Origin: DASSUW01 sp963835525
GTDB lineage: Bacteria; Actinomycetota; Thermoleophilia; Solirubrobacterales; Solirubrobacteraceae
Length of the DNA stretch: 64,000 nucleotides
Direction of reading: 5' to 3'
NCBI GenBank assembly: GCA_963835525.1
Contig: CAWIFM010000008.1
Location: forward strand, 1,612,001-1,676,000
The translations under genes and the position numbers were made by a program. Each line of letters opens with the position of its first letter. The first letter of the stretch is position 1. The notes under the pieces were generated by a model. It saw only the letters and a program-made list of their open reading frames with translations. It did no database searches and was not told the DNA's origin. Below, piece after piece: positions 22,804-31,371 of this stretch.

Positions 22804-25800
22804 TGTACGTCGAGCTCCACGCCCACTCGGCCTTCTCCTTCTTAGACGGCGCCTCACAGCCCGACGAGCTGGCCACCGCCGCGGCCGAGCTCGGCTACGA
22901 GGCGATGGCGCTGACCGACCACAACGGCGTCTCGGGCTCGATGGAGTTCGTGCAGGCGGCGGCGCCGCTCGGCCTGCGGGCCATCCACGGCGCGGAGGTG
23001 GATCTGGAGGACGGCCGCCACCTGACGCTGCTGGTGGAGAGCGAGCGCGGCTGGCGCAACCTCTGCCATCTGCTCACCCGCGCGCACGCGCATACGCGCG
23101 GGGCGGTCGACGAGAAGGTCGAGGACCGTGCGGCGCGCCGGTCGGGCATCGGCCGCCGGGAGTCGCTGGTCGGCACGCGCATGCGGCGGGTCGACGTGCC
23201 GCCCGAGCTGTCCCTGGCGGCGATCGAGGAGCACGCCGAGGGGCTGGTGTGCCTGAGCGGCTGCGCGCTGCGCGGGGTGCACGACGAGCCGACGCTGCGG
23301 CGGCTGCTGGGGGCGTTCGGGTCCGATCGCCTGCGGGTCGAGCTGCAGCGGCCGTTCCTGCGTGACGACCGGGCGCGCAACCGCGCGCTGGCCGACCTGG
23401 CGGCGCGGCTGGGCCTGCGGACGGTGGCGACCGGCAACGTCCACGCGCACGCGCGCGAGCGCGCGCTGCTGCAGGACGCGTTCACGGCGCTGCGCCATCA
23501 CACGACGCTGGACGCGTCGGAGCCCATGCGGCGCGGCAACTTCTCGCACGTGCTGGCCTCGCCGGAGGCGATGGCGGCGCGCTTCCCCGAGCACCCGGAG
23601 GCGGTGGCGGAGACGCGCGAGCTGGCCGCCCGCCTGCGGTTCGACCTGAGCGCCGACCTCGGGTACCGCTACCCGGGGTCCGACGACGAGCAGGCGCTCA
23701 GCAAGCTGGCCGAGCTGTGCTGGGCCGCACTGGGGAAGCGCTACCCGGCCGGCGACCAACACGCGGCCGCCGCCCACGCGCGGCTCGAGGAGGAGCTGCG
23801 GGTGATCGACTCGCTGGGCCTGGCCGGCTTCTTCCTGCTGCACCGCGACCTGCTGGAGCTGGCGCGCGAGGTGGCGGTGGAGGTGCGCGGGCCGTCGTCG
23901 GTGCGGGCGCTGCTGCCGCCGGGGCGCGGGCGCGGGTCCTCGGTGTCCTCGATCGTCTGCTACCTCACCGGCCTCTCGCATATCGACCCGGTGTCGAACG
24001 AGCTGTTCCTCGGGCGCTTCCTCAACGAGGAGCTGACCGCGCTGCCGGACATCGATCTCGATTTCCCGCGTGACATCCGGGCGGTGCTGATCCCGCGCGT
24101 GCACGAGCGCTACGGGCGCGAGCGGTCGGCGCTGGTGGCCGCCTTCCCGACCTTCCGCTCGCGCGGGGCGATCCGCGAGCTGGGCAAGGTGCTCGGCCTG
24201 CCGCCGGGCGAGCTCGAGCGGCTGGCGCGCGGGGCCGAGCCGTGGGCCGTGCGCGGCGCGGCGGCCGACGTGGAGACGGCGCTCGGGCTCGAGCCCGGCG
24301 GCCCGCCGGCGCCGTTCGTGGACATGGACAACCGGGCGCCGTTCGCGATGTCGACCGGCGAGTGGCTGGCCATGGTCGGTGGCCACGACCCGGCCGACAT
24401 CATCTACACCGAGCCGCCCTCGCGCATCTCCGAGGAGCGCTACAACGCGCTCCCCGGCCGCTGGGAGTGGCTGGCGCGGCTGTGCGACCAGGCGTACGGG
24501 CTGCCGCGCCACCTGTCCCAGCACTCGGGCGGGATGATCGTCTCCACCCGCTCGCTGATCGACTGCTGCCCGGTGCTGCCGGCGGCTATGGAGGGCCGCC
24601 AGCTCTGCCAGTGGGACAAGGACTCGTGCGCCGACGCGGGCTTCCTGAAGATCGACCTGCTGGGCCTGGGGATGCTGTCGGCGGTCGAGCGCTGCGTGGA
24701 GATGATCGCGCGCGTGCGCGACGAGCGGGTCGACCTCTCGCGCATCCCGTTCGACGACAAGGAGACCTACGACGCCATCCAGACGGCCGACACGATGGGC
24801 GTCTTCCAGATCGAGTCGCGCGCGCAGATGCAGTCGCTCTACCGCACGCGGCCGCAGTCGCTCGACGACCTCACGATCCAGGTCGCGATCGTGCGCCCGG
24901 GGCCGATCCTCGGCGGCGCGGTCAACCCGTACATCTCGCGGTTGCAGCAGCTGCGGGAGGACCCGGAGTACGTGGTGCCGTACGAGCACCCGTCGCTGGA
25001 GGCCGTGCTGCACGACACGCTGGGGACGATCATCTTCCAGGACCAGGTGATCGAGGTCGCGATGGCCTTCGCCGGGTTCTCGCCGGGCGAGGCGGAGGGC
25101 CTGCGGCGGGCAATGAGCCGCAAGCGCTCGGCGGCCGCGATCGAGGCCTACCACCAGCGCTTCCTCGACGGCGCGGCCGCCACCCACGGGGTCGACGCGG
25201 AGATCGCCGAGCGCGTCTACACGATGATCGTCGGCTTCTCGGGCTTCGGCTTCCCCAAGGCCCACGGGGCGGCGTTCGGCCTGCTCGCCTATCAGTCGAC
25301 CTGGCTGCGCGTGCACTACGGGCCCGAGTTCCTGTGTGGGCTGCTCAACGAGCAGCCGATGGGCTTCTACGCGCCCGACACGCTGGCGCACGAGGCCCAG
25401 CGGCGCGGGATCGAGCTGGCGCCGGCGGACGTGAACGCGAGCGACGTCGAGTGCACGGTCGAGGAGGTCGGCCCGCCCGCGCGGGTGCGGATCGGCCTCG
25501 GCTACGTGCTCGGCGTGCGCGCCGACGAGGTCGAGGCGCTGGTCGAGGCGCGCCGCGAGCGAGGGCCGTTCCGCTCGCTCGCCGACCTCGCCTCGCGAGC
25601 CGGCGCCGGCCGCCCGGCGCTCGAGAAGCTCGCCTGGGCCGGGGCGTGCGACGCGCTGGCGCTGCCGGCCGCCAACGGCAACGCCCGCCGCACCGCCCTG
25701 TGGCAGCTCGGCGTCGCCGCGCCGGGCGAGCGCGTCGCCTCGGGCACTCAGCTCTCATTGCCGCTGGAGGTGCCGGCGGCCCCGGCCCTGCGGGCGCTCG

Positions 25801-26369
25801 ACCCGTGGGAGGGGATGGTGGCCGACTACGCCACCACCGGCCTCACCCTCGGCCCGCACCCGCTCGCGCTGCTGCGCCCCAACCTGCCCACCGGCACCGT
25901 CACGTGCCAGGACCTCGAGCGACTCCGGCACGAGACGCCGGTGCGGATCGGCGGCCTGGTCGTGGCGCGCCAGCGGCCTGGGACGGCCAAGGGGATCGTC
26001 TTCATCCTGCTCGAGGACGAGTTCGGCACGATCAACCTGATCGTGCCGCCGCCGGTCTACGAGCGCCACCGGCTGATCGTCCGCACCGAGCCGTTGATCA
26101 TGGCCGAGGGGCGGCTCGAGCGGCTGCCGCAGGCGGGCGGCGCCATCAACGTCTACGTACGGCACCTGCGGGCGCTGGTCACGCCCGAGGACGACGCCGC
26201 CGACGTGGTCGCGCTCGCCGAGCGCCGGGCCGCCGTGGTGGCAGCCGCCGCGGGCGCCGAGGGCCCGGCGCGCGCCACCGCCCAGAGCGCCGCCGCGGTC
26301 GCCGGGGCGGCGGACTTCCGGGGCGTCGCGCCGGCCGTCCAGAGCTTCGCCGCGGGACGCAGGAGGTGA
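22797..26369 (+). CDS. dnaE2: Error-prone DNA polymerase DnaE2
   Basis: A 1190-residue C-family polymerase of the SOS mutasome. The PHP domain opens YVELHAHSAFSFLDGASQPD and ALTDHNGVSGSMEF. The palm contains the catalytic acidic motif LPDIDLDFPRDIRAVLIP, SVSSIVCYLTGLSHIDP precedes it, and GVFQIESRAQMQSL and IIFQDQVIEVAMAFAGFSPG are typical DnaE2 segments. A helix-hairpin-helix region and an OB fold (TPVRIGGLVVARQRPGTAKG) end the protein. The GTG at 22797 gives the family N terminus; an in-frame start at 22563 would add an unrelated Arg/Pro-rich leader. It lacks the last ~100 residues of DnaE1-type enzymes, as is usual. Confidence 0.95.
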   Translation: MFVYVELHAHSAFSFLDGASQPDELATAAAELGYEAMALTDHNGVSGSMEFVQAAAPLGLRAIHGAEVDLEDGRHLTLLVESERGWRNLCHLLTRAHAHTRGAVDEKVEDRAARRSGIGRRESLVGTRMRRVDVPPELSLAAIEEHAEGLVCLSGCALRGVHDEPTLRRLLGAFGSDRLRVELQRPFLRDDRARNRALADLAARLGLRTVATGNVHAHARERALLQDAFTALRHHTTLDASEPMRRGNFSHVLASPEAMAARFPEHPEAVAETRELAARLRFDLSADLGYRYPGSDDEQALSKLAELCWAALGKRYPAGDQHAAAAHARLEEELRVIDSLGLAGFFLLHRDLLELAREVAVEVRGPSSVRALLPPGRGRGSSVSSIVCYLTGLSHIDPVSNELFLGRFLNEELTALPDIDLDFPRDIRAVLIPRVHERYGRERSALVAAFPTFRSRGAIRELGKVLGLPPGELERLARGAEPWAVRGAAADVETALGLEPGGPPAPFVDMDNRAPFAMSTGEWLAMVGGHDPADIIYTEPPSRISEERYNALPGRWEWLARLCDQAYGLPRHLSQHSGGMIVSTRSLIDCCPVLPAAMEGRQLCQWDKDSCADAGFLKIDLLGLGMLSAVERCVEMIARVRDERVDLSRIPFDDKETYDAIQTADTMGVFQIESRAQMQSLYRTRPQSLDDLTIQVAIVRPGPILGGAVNPYISRLQQLREDPEYVVPYEHPSLEAVLHDTLGTIIFQDQVIEVAMAFAGFSPGEAEGLRRAMSRKRSAAAIEAYHQRFLDGAAATHGVDAEIAERVYTMIVGFSGFGFPKAHGAAFGLLAYQSTWLRVHYGPEFLCGLLNEQPMGFYAPDTLAHEAQRRGIELAPADVNASDVECTVEEVGPPARVRIGLGYVLGVRADEVEALVEARRERGPFRSLADLASRAGAGRPALEKLAWAGACDALALPAANGNARRTALWQLGVAAPGERVASGTQLSLPLEVPAAPALRALDPWEGMVADYATTGLTLGPHPLALLRPNLPTGTVTCQDLERLRHETPVRIGGLVVARQRPGTAKGIVFILLEDEFGTINLIVPPPVYERHRLIVRTEPLIMAEGRLERLPQAGGAINVYVRHLRALVTPEDDAADVVALAERRAAVVAAAAGAEGPARATAQSAAAVAGAADFRGVAPAVQSFAAGRRR

Positions 26370-26440
26370 CCGAGGGCGACCGGGAGTGCTCCGTCGGACC
26401 GCTCGCCGGACCCGGCGTCACGATTCACCGTCCGCCTCGC

Positions 26441-26989
26441 ATGACGACGTTGATCTTCGTTCTCGTGTGGGTGGTGCTCGGGCTCGGGCTGGTGTTCATC
26501 GCCTTGAGCGGCGGGCCCAGCGGGGCGACGGAGCAGGTGATGTCCACCTCGCGCGCCGGCCGCCGCGTGGCGATGGTGCTGTTCGTCATCTCCTTGGTGG
26601 TGCTCGGCTTCGTCATTCCCGCCGCGGTCGTCCGCGCGGACAAAGAGAAGGACGACATTCCCGAGGCGAACGTGTCCGGCCTCACGGAGTCCGAGAAGCA
26701 CGGCCGTGAGCTGTTCGGCCTACGCTGCGCGAACTGCCACACGCTCCAGGCGGCCAACGCGATCGCCCAGGTGGGCCCGAACCTCGACCAGATCCGCCCG
26801 AACAAGGCGACCGTGCTCAACGCGATCGAGGACGGCAAGTCCGCCGGGAACGGCCAAATGGCCGGCGGGCTCTACACGGGCGAGGACGCCGAGGACGTCG
26901 CCAACTTCGTGGCGAAGGCCGTCGGCGCGACCGAGGCGCCCGCCTCGGAGGGCGAGTCGGGCGGCGCAGAGGGCGAACCGGGCGGCTGA
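26441..26989 (+). CDS. Membrane-anchored monohaem cytochrome c
   Basis: A 182-residue protein with two N-terminal hydrophobic helices (TLIFVLVWVVLGLGLVFIAL and VAMVLFVISLVVLGFVIPAA) and an exported c-type haem domain. GRELFGLRCANCHTLQAANA holds the CxxCH haem site and GQMAGGLYTGEDAEDVANFV supplies the likely axial Met. The C terminus is a Glu/Gly-rich tail. It probably shuttles electrons outside the membrane in a respiratory chain; no oxidase genes adjoin it. It starts 71 nt after dnaE2. Confidence 0.85.
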   Translation: MTTLIFVLVWVVLGLGLVFIALSGGPSGATEQVMSTSRAGRRVAMVLFVISLVVLGFVIPAAVVRADKEKDDIPEANVSGLTESEKHGRELFGLRCANCHTLQAANAIAQVGPNLDQIRPNKATVLNAIEDGKSAGNGQMAGGLYTGEDAEDVANFVAKAVGATEAPASEGESGGAEGEPGG

Positions 26990-27059
26990 GCCCGCTCCGC
27001 AAAAGTGCATTTCCGCACGTTGCACGGTCGCTTTCGAGTGCCGCCGGAGCAGGTGTTAA

Positions 27060-27200
27060 CGTACGCGCCGCTCCGCTGAGTTCCCGTGCCAGACGGGAAG
27101 CGGGGGACCCGATGCAGATGGGGCGAATCGTTGCCCGGCGCATGCCGGTCGGCGTAGCGCGCTCTTCGCGCGAGCCCGTCAGCTAACCCCGTAAGCCAGG
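27060..27200 (+). promoter_or_regulatory. c-di-AMP riboswitch (ydaO/yuaA class)
   Basis: The leader contains the conserved blocks of this class in order: GCGGGGGACCC, then GGGGCGAATC, a variable hairpin CGCGC-TCTT-CGCGCG, and the highly diagnostic 3' block CCCGTCAGCTAACCCCGTAAG. It ends about 20 nt before the ATG of the downstream membrane protein. In actinobacteria this riboswitch usually controls cell-wall hydrolase genes, where c-di-AMP binding turns expression down. Boundaries are approximate. Confidence 0.85.
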
Positions 27201-27218
27201 AAGAGGACCAGAGCCGAC

Positions 27219-27839
27219 ATGCCAGAGCCAGAGGGCCCCGCGCGGGCCGTCTACGACCACACTGAGGAAGAGCAGCGCCCCGCGGGCCGGCGTCGCCGCC
27301 AGGTGGCGGACTGGGGCGTCGGCGAGGAGTTGTTCGACGGCATGCCCGGCCGGCGCTTCGAGCGTCGCGGCGACGATCACCGGATCCCGCGCGGCGGGGT
27401 CGACGACGGCCGCCGCACGATCAAGATCGCCGACGACGAGCCGAAGGCGGCGCCGCCCGAGGTCCTCGACGAGGAGTTCGCCAGCCGCGAGGAGGCGCTC
27501 CGCGCTCGCGCGGAGCACGACACCGTGTGGGCCGGCGACGAGCCGTTCGCCGACGAGGCGGACGAGCCAGACGAGCCGCCGCTGGCAGAGGAGAGGGATC
27601 TCGCCAGGCCGCTCGCGCACCAAGGCCACCGCCCCGCCGACGGCATCGTCCGCGGCGGGGTCGAGGGCCGGCGCACCGTCAAGATCGGCGGTCGTCCTGC
27701 GGAGTTCCACAGCGCACCTCGCCGTCCGTCGCGCCCGGTGCACGAGCGCGTGGGCCCACGGCCCGACCGCATCGCCGCCTGGGCCTTCGCCCTCGGGCTG
27801 CTGCTGATCATCATCGCGATCGCCACGGCCAGCATCTAG
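27219..27839 (+). CDS. Acidic tail-anchored membrane protein under a c-di-AMP riboswitch
   Basis: A 206-residue protein of unknown family. The first ~180 residues are hydrophilic, with many Glu, Asp and Arg, and carry an internal repeat: RGGVDDGRRTIKIADDE at ~residues 55-70 and RGGVEGRRTVKIGGR at ~145-160. The only hydrophobic segment is C-terminal (RIAAWAFALGLLLIIIAIAT), giving a tail-anchored topology with the bulk probably cytoplasmic. AAGAGG precedes the ATG. The riboswitch upstream implies a role in osmotic or cell-wall homeostasis, which is inference only. Confidence 0.8.
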   Translation: MPEPEGPARAVYDHTEEEQRPAGRRRRQVADWGVGEELFDGMPGRRFERRGDDHRIPRGGVDDGRRTIKIADDEPKAAPPEVLDEEFASREEALRARAEHDTVWAGDEPFADEADEPDEPPLAEERDLARPLAHQGHRPADGIVRGGVEGRRTVKIGGRPAEFHSAPRRPSRPVHERVGPRPDRIAAWAFALGLLLIIIAIATASI

Positions 27840-27865
27840 TCGCCGCGGCGCGCCCGCGCCGCGAT

Positions 27866-27935
27866 CGAACGTCAACTGCGGCTGGGTAAGGGAGCAGGGA
27901 GACCGGCGGGGCCGGTTTCCGTCATCGAGTCCTGT
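27866..27935 (+). repeat. Dispersed structured repeat, copy A
   Basis: This copy shares with two others (42067-42133, and 42201-42270 on the opposite strand) the order GAACGTCAAC, GCGGCTGGGTA, GGGGA-type purine tract, GGGAGaCCGG hairpin, then GTCCTG. It follows the tail-anchored gene and incorporates its terminator. No ORF is involved. Confidence 0.6.
27902..27920 (+). terminator. Terminator after the tail-anchored protein gene
   Basis: ACCGGC-GGG-GCCGGT followed by TTCC: a 6-bp GC stem with a 3-base loop. It lies within repeat copy A, 63 nt after the stop codon. Confidence 0.6.
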
Positions 27936-27938
27936 TCT

Positions 27939-28100
27939 AGTGGGCCATAGCCCCACTTAGGCTGGACAGCTCGCCGCGCGGCCGGAAGATCCGGCCGCGC
28001 CGCGACGCGACCGGGAGTGGTCCGTTGCGCGTCTTCCTGCGTACTACGCAGTTGTAGGCGTGCCCTCGGCGGCCTACACTTACATACCGTAAGGAAGCCC
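27939..28100 (+). promoter_or_regulatory. Palindrome-rich leader upstream of the AhpD-like gene
   Basis: Several inverted repeats stand in about 160 bp: AGTGGG/CCCACT at 27939-27957; a perfect 11-bp stem with AGA loop at 27976-28000 (GCGCGGCCGGA/TCCGGCCGCGC); a 7-bp palindrome CTGCGTA-C-TACGCAG near 28041-28055; and CTTAC-atacc-GTAAG near 28079-28093. The last two have the size of operators and could be targets of the HxlR-type regulator encoded downstream. The long stem lacks a T-tract, so it is not a standard terminator. Confidence 0.4.
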
Positions 28101-28137
28101 GTCTTCCGCCTCCCCAGATCACCCATAGAGGGTCGCC

Positions 28138-28707
28138 ATGCCGAACAAGACCCAGATGAGCCGCTTCCCCATCCACGACGAGCTCACCGCTCCCGAAGGC
28201 TCACTCCCCGTGCTCAAGAGCGCGCTGGCCACGGCCGGCCAGCTCCCGAACTTCCTCGGCGTGCTCGCCGGCTCGCCCGCTGCGCTGCGCGGCTACACGC
28301 GCTTCCGCGGCGAGCTGCGCCACGGCGCGCTGCCACTGCCGACGCTCGAGCGGATCGCGCTGGCCGTGGCCGAGCACTACCGCTCGGCGCCCGGCATCGC
28401 CATCCACAGCCGCACCGCCCGCCAGGCGGGCCTCGGCATCGACGAGGTCGGACTGGCGCGCGAGTGGGAGTCGCGCGACCCGCGCGAGGCCGCGCTCCTG
28501 CGCTTCCTGAAGCCGCTCGTGACCCAGCGCGGCAGCTGTCCGGTGCACCTCAACGAGGAGGCGAAGGAGGCCGGCTGGACCGACGAGCAGCTACTTGAAG
28601 CCATTGCGGTGCTCGGCCTGGAATGCTTCACGGCGATGGTGAACGTCGCAGGCGAGATCCCCGTCGACGGATCTGGCGAGGAGACGCGGGTGCTCAAGGC
28701 CGCATGA
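28138..28707 (+). CDS. AhpD/carboxymuconolactone-decarboxylase-like protein without CxxC
   Basis: A 189-residue all-helical protein similar to AhpD-fold alkylhydroperoxidases. LPNFLGVLAGSPAALRGYTRF and LPTLERIALAVAEHYRSAPG are the standard first helices. The expected redox CxxC-x2-x3-His motif is replaced by HYRSAPGIAIHSRTA, so the peroxidatic cysteine pair is missing. Remaining cysteines are in RGSCPVHL and GLECFTAM. A peroxidase role is therefore doubtful; this subgroup may be structural or catalyse another reaction. It is cotranscribed with an HxlR regulator 4 nt downstream. Confidence 0.78.
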   Translation: MPNKTQMSRFPIHDELTAPEGSLPVLKSALATAGQLPNFLGVLAGSPAALRGYTRFRGELRHGALPLPTLERIALAVAEHYRSAPGIAIHSRTARQAGLGIDEVGLAREWESRDPREAALLRFLKPLVTQRGSCPVHLNEEAKEAGWTDEQLLEAIAVLGLECFTAMVNVAGEIPVDGSGEETRVLKAA

Positions 28708-28711
28708 GCCG

Positions 28712-29080
28712 ATGACGCCCGCGGGCTCACGTCGCAAGATCGCAGTCGCGACGCTCGAGCAACCGCAAAAGCCGAGCTGCTGTCCCCACTTCCACCGCGC
28801 CGTCGAGCTGGTCGGCAAGCGCTGGACGGGAGCGATCCTCTACGTGCTGCTGGAGAGCGGCCGCCCGCTGCGCTTCAGCGAGATCGGCCACGCCGTGCCC
28901 GCGCTGTCCGACCGGCTGCTGTCCGAGCGCATGAAGGAGCTCGAGGCGTCCGGCATCGTCGAGCGCCACGTCACGGCCACCAGCCCGATCAAGGTCGAGT
29001 ACGAGCTGACCGAGAGCGGCCGCGAGCTCGATCCCGCGCTCGGCGAGCTCAAGCGCTGGGCGGACCGCTGGTTGGACTGA
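28712..29080 (+). CDS. HxlR-family winged-helix regulator
   Basis: A 122-residue protein with the HxlR signature: CCPHFHRAVELVGKRWTGAI, LRFSEIGHAVPALSDRLLSE (recognition helix region) and RMKELEASGIVERHV, ending in the wing EYELTESGREL. The N-terminal Cys pair (SCCPHF) could sense oxidants or electrophiles, as in some relatives. It starts 4 nt after the AhpD-like gene and probably regulates that pair through the palindromes upstream of 28138. Confidence 0.9.
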   Translation: MTPAGSRRKIAVATLEQPQKPSCCPHFHRAVELVGKRWTGAILYVLLESGRPLRFSEIGHAVPALSDRLLSERMKELEASGIVERHVTATSPIKVEYELTESGRELDPALGELKRWADRWLD

Positions 29081-29135
29081 GCCTCGACCGCCGGTCCACC
29101 TCGCGGCGCCAGCGACTGGGCTAGTCTCCCCGCCC

Positions 29136-30485
29136 GTGCCACAAGACGACCGGCCGCAGACCCACGACGACGTCAAGGCGCTCGTCCAGGAGCGCGGCAT
29201 CCGCTTCATCCGCCTCTGGTTCACGGACATCCTGGGCCAGCTGAAGTCGTTCAGCATCAACGCGGCCGAGCTCGACGACGCCTTCGAGGGCGGCATGGGC
29301 TTCGACGGCTCCTCGATCACCGGCTTCAACGCCATCGAGGAGTCGGACATGATCGCCATGCCCGACCCGACCACCTTCAACGTGCTCCCCTGGCGCCCGG
29401 AGGAGGACGGCGGCGGCGTCGCGCGCATGTTCGCCGATGTCCTCACGCCCGAGCGCGAGCCCTATGAGGGCGACCCGCGGCACGTGCTCCGCCGCGCCGT
29501 CGAGCGCGCGAACGGCATGGGGTTCGACAACTTCTACGTCGGCCCGGAGCTCGAGTACTTCCTGTTCCGCGACTCCAAGAGCACCGAGGTGCTCGACGAG
29601 GGCGGCTACTTCGACCTCACGACGCTCGACGCCGGCTCGGACGTGAGAAGAGACACGGTGTTGGCGCTCGAGAAGCTCGGCATCGACGTCGAGTACTCGC
29701 ACCACGAGGTCGGCCCGAGCCAGCACGAGATCGACATGCGGTACTCGGACGCGCTGAAGATGGCCGACGACTGCATGACCTACCGCATCACGGTCAAGGA
29801 GATCGCGCTCAAGTACGGGTGGCACGCGACCTTCATGCCCAAGCCGCTGTTCGGCGAGAACGGCTCGGGGATGCACACCCACCAGTCGCTGTTCAAGGAC
29901 GGCCGTAACGCGTTCTACGACGAGAACGACAAGTACTTCCTGTCAGAGACCGGCAAGGCGTTCATCGCCGGCCAGCTCCGCCACGCGCGCGAGATCTGCT
30001 CGATCTTCGCCCAGTGGGTGAACTCCTACAAGCGCCTGGTGCCGGGCTACGAGGCGCCCGTCTACGTGGCGTGGAGCCGGCGCAACCGCTCCGCGCTGGT
30101 GCGCGTGCCCCTGTACCACCCCGGCAAGGAGCAGGCCACGCGGATGGAGCTGCGCTGCCCCGATCCCGCCTGCAACCCGTACCTGACCTTCGCGTCACTG
30201 CTGATGGCGGGGCTCGAGGGCGTCGAGCGCGGCTACGAGCTGCCCGAGCCGATGGAGAAGAACCTCTACCACCTGAGCCCGGACGAGCGGCGCCGCCTGG
30301 GCATCGAGCAGCTCCCCGAGACGCTCGGAGAGGCGATCGAACTCACCTCGGAGTCCGAGCTCGTCCTCCGAACGCTCGGAGAGCACATCTTCAATCGCTA
30401 CGTGGAGATCAAGCGCCAGGAGTGGGAGGACTACCGCGTCCAGGTCACTCCTTGGGAGCTCGAGCGCTACCTCGCGATCCTGTGA
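29136..30485 (+). CDS. glnA: Glutamine synthetase type I (GSI-alpha-like)
   Basis: This 449-residue protein catalyses ATP-dependent amidation of glutamate. It shows FTDILGQLKSFSI, the N-terminal latch region MGFDGSSITGF, the ATP/metal motifs VGPELEYFLF and HHEVGPSQHEIDM, and GSGMHTHQSLFKDG. NRSALVRVPLYHPG and the C-terminal VTPWELERYLAIL follow. The ~450-residue length, without the insertion of GSI-beta enzymes, suggests the alpha type regulated by feedback rather than adenylylation. It starts at GTG and stands alone, 55 nt after the HxlR gene. Confidence 0.95.
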   Translation: MPQDDRPQTHDDVKALVQERGIRFIRLWFTDILGQLKSFSINAAELDDAFEGGMGFDGSSITGFNAIEESDMIAMPDPTTFNVLPWRPEEDGGGVARMFADVLTPEREPYEGDPRHVLRRAVERANGMGFDNFYVGPELEYFLFRDSKSTEVLDEGGYFDLTTLDAGSDVRRDTVLALEKLGIDVEYSHHEVGPSQHEIDMRYSDALKMADDCMTYRITVKEIALKYGWHATFMPKPLFGENGSGMHTHQSLFKDGRNAFYDENDKYFLSETGKAFIAGQLRHAREICSIFAQWVNSYKRLVPGYEAPVYVAWSRRNRSALVRVPLYHPGKEQATRMELRCPDPACNPYLTFASLLMAGLEGVERGYELPEPMEKNLYHLSPDERRRLGIEQLPETLGEAIELTSESELVLRTLGEHIFNRYVEIKRQEWEDYRVQVTPWELERYLAIL

Positions 30486-30486
30486 G

Positions 30487-31314
30487 CTAGCAGGCCGCCG
30501 CGCCAGCCCCCGTGAGCGAGCCGTTGGCGTTCACGAGCGAGACGCCGAACTGCGACAGCGCCTTGGTGATGCGGGTGCCGGCCAGCGTCGAGCCGGGGTA
30601 GGTGCCCGGGTCGACGATCAGATGCGTGAAGTCGCCCGCCGCCTGTCCGCCGGCGGTCAGCACCGCCGAGCCGGAGTCGCCCGGCGCGCCGAAGCCGGTC
30701 CAGCCGAAGCCCTGGTTATTCCAGTTCGTGGCCAGGCCGCCCTCGAGCTTGCCCTGCGCGACCGCCACGCCGTAGCCGTGGCCGTAGTGGACGACCGGCG
30801 TCACGTCGCAGGCCGTGTAAATGCCGTTCGGACCGCCGACCACCGGCACCGCCGGGTTCACGCCCCACTTGGAGGCCACCGCCGGGTCGATCCGGACCAG
30901 TGCCCAGTCGTTGCCGGGCACGCCCTCGCCGGAGGTCATGTGCGACACCGTGCCGACGACCGCGATCGTCGTCGTGTCGACCTGCATCGTGACCTCCTGG
31001 CCGATGCTGTCGACGCAGTGGCGGGCGGTGCCGACGTAGCGCGTCGAGCCGCTCGCGAAGATGAAGTTGGCCGTGCAGCCGGCCGGCGCGACGATGCAGC
31101 CCGCGGCGCTGACACCCGCGCCCTGCACGCCGGGGCACTCGGTGTTGAGCGCCTCCTCGCCGACCGTCATGCCGGTCGCGCCGGCGTTGTGCACCTGCTG
31201 TGCGAACGAGGCGCTCCACCACGACGGAAGTGGCCGCTCGGCGCTCGCGGTGCTCGCGAAGGACAGGCTGACGGCGGCCGCACACACGAGCGCGGCGCCC
31301 CAACGACTACGCAT
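30487..31314 (-). CDS. Secreted trypsin-like (S1 family) serine protease
   Basis: A 275-residue exported protease. The signal peptide is WGAALVCAAAVSLSFASTAS. The catalytic triad is readable: His in VGTARHCVDSIG, Asp in PGNDWALVRIDP and Ser in FGAPGDSGSAVLTAGG. Paired cysteines (CIVAPAGC, TARHC, YTACDV, AAC at the end) suggest disulfides. The mature enzyme would act outside the cell; its substrate is unknown. It is convergent with glnA, with 1 nt between stops. Confidence 0.88.
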   Translation of the reverse strand: MRSRWGAALVCAAAVSLSFASTASAERPLPSWWSASFAQQVHNAGATGMTVGEEALNTECPGVQGAGVSAAGCIVAPAGCTANFIFASGSTRYVGTARHCVDSIGQEVTMQVDTTTIAVVGTVSHMTSGEGVPGNDWALVRIDPAVASKWGVNPAVPVVGGPNGIYTACDVTPVVHYGHGYGVAVAQGKLEGGLATNWNNQGFGWTGFGAPGDSGSAVLTAGGQAAGDFTHLIVDPGTYPGSTLAGTRITKALSQFGVSLVNANGSLTGAGAAAC

Positions 31315-31371
31315 AGAGATGATCCCCCTGCCAGGAGTGGACGAACCTGACCCATGGGGTTGCCCCGGCTT

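Noticed and set aside
27976..28000. Rho-independent terminator
   Set aside because: The 11-bp stem is perfect, but no T-tract follows and a better terminator already lies at 27902-27920.
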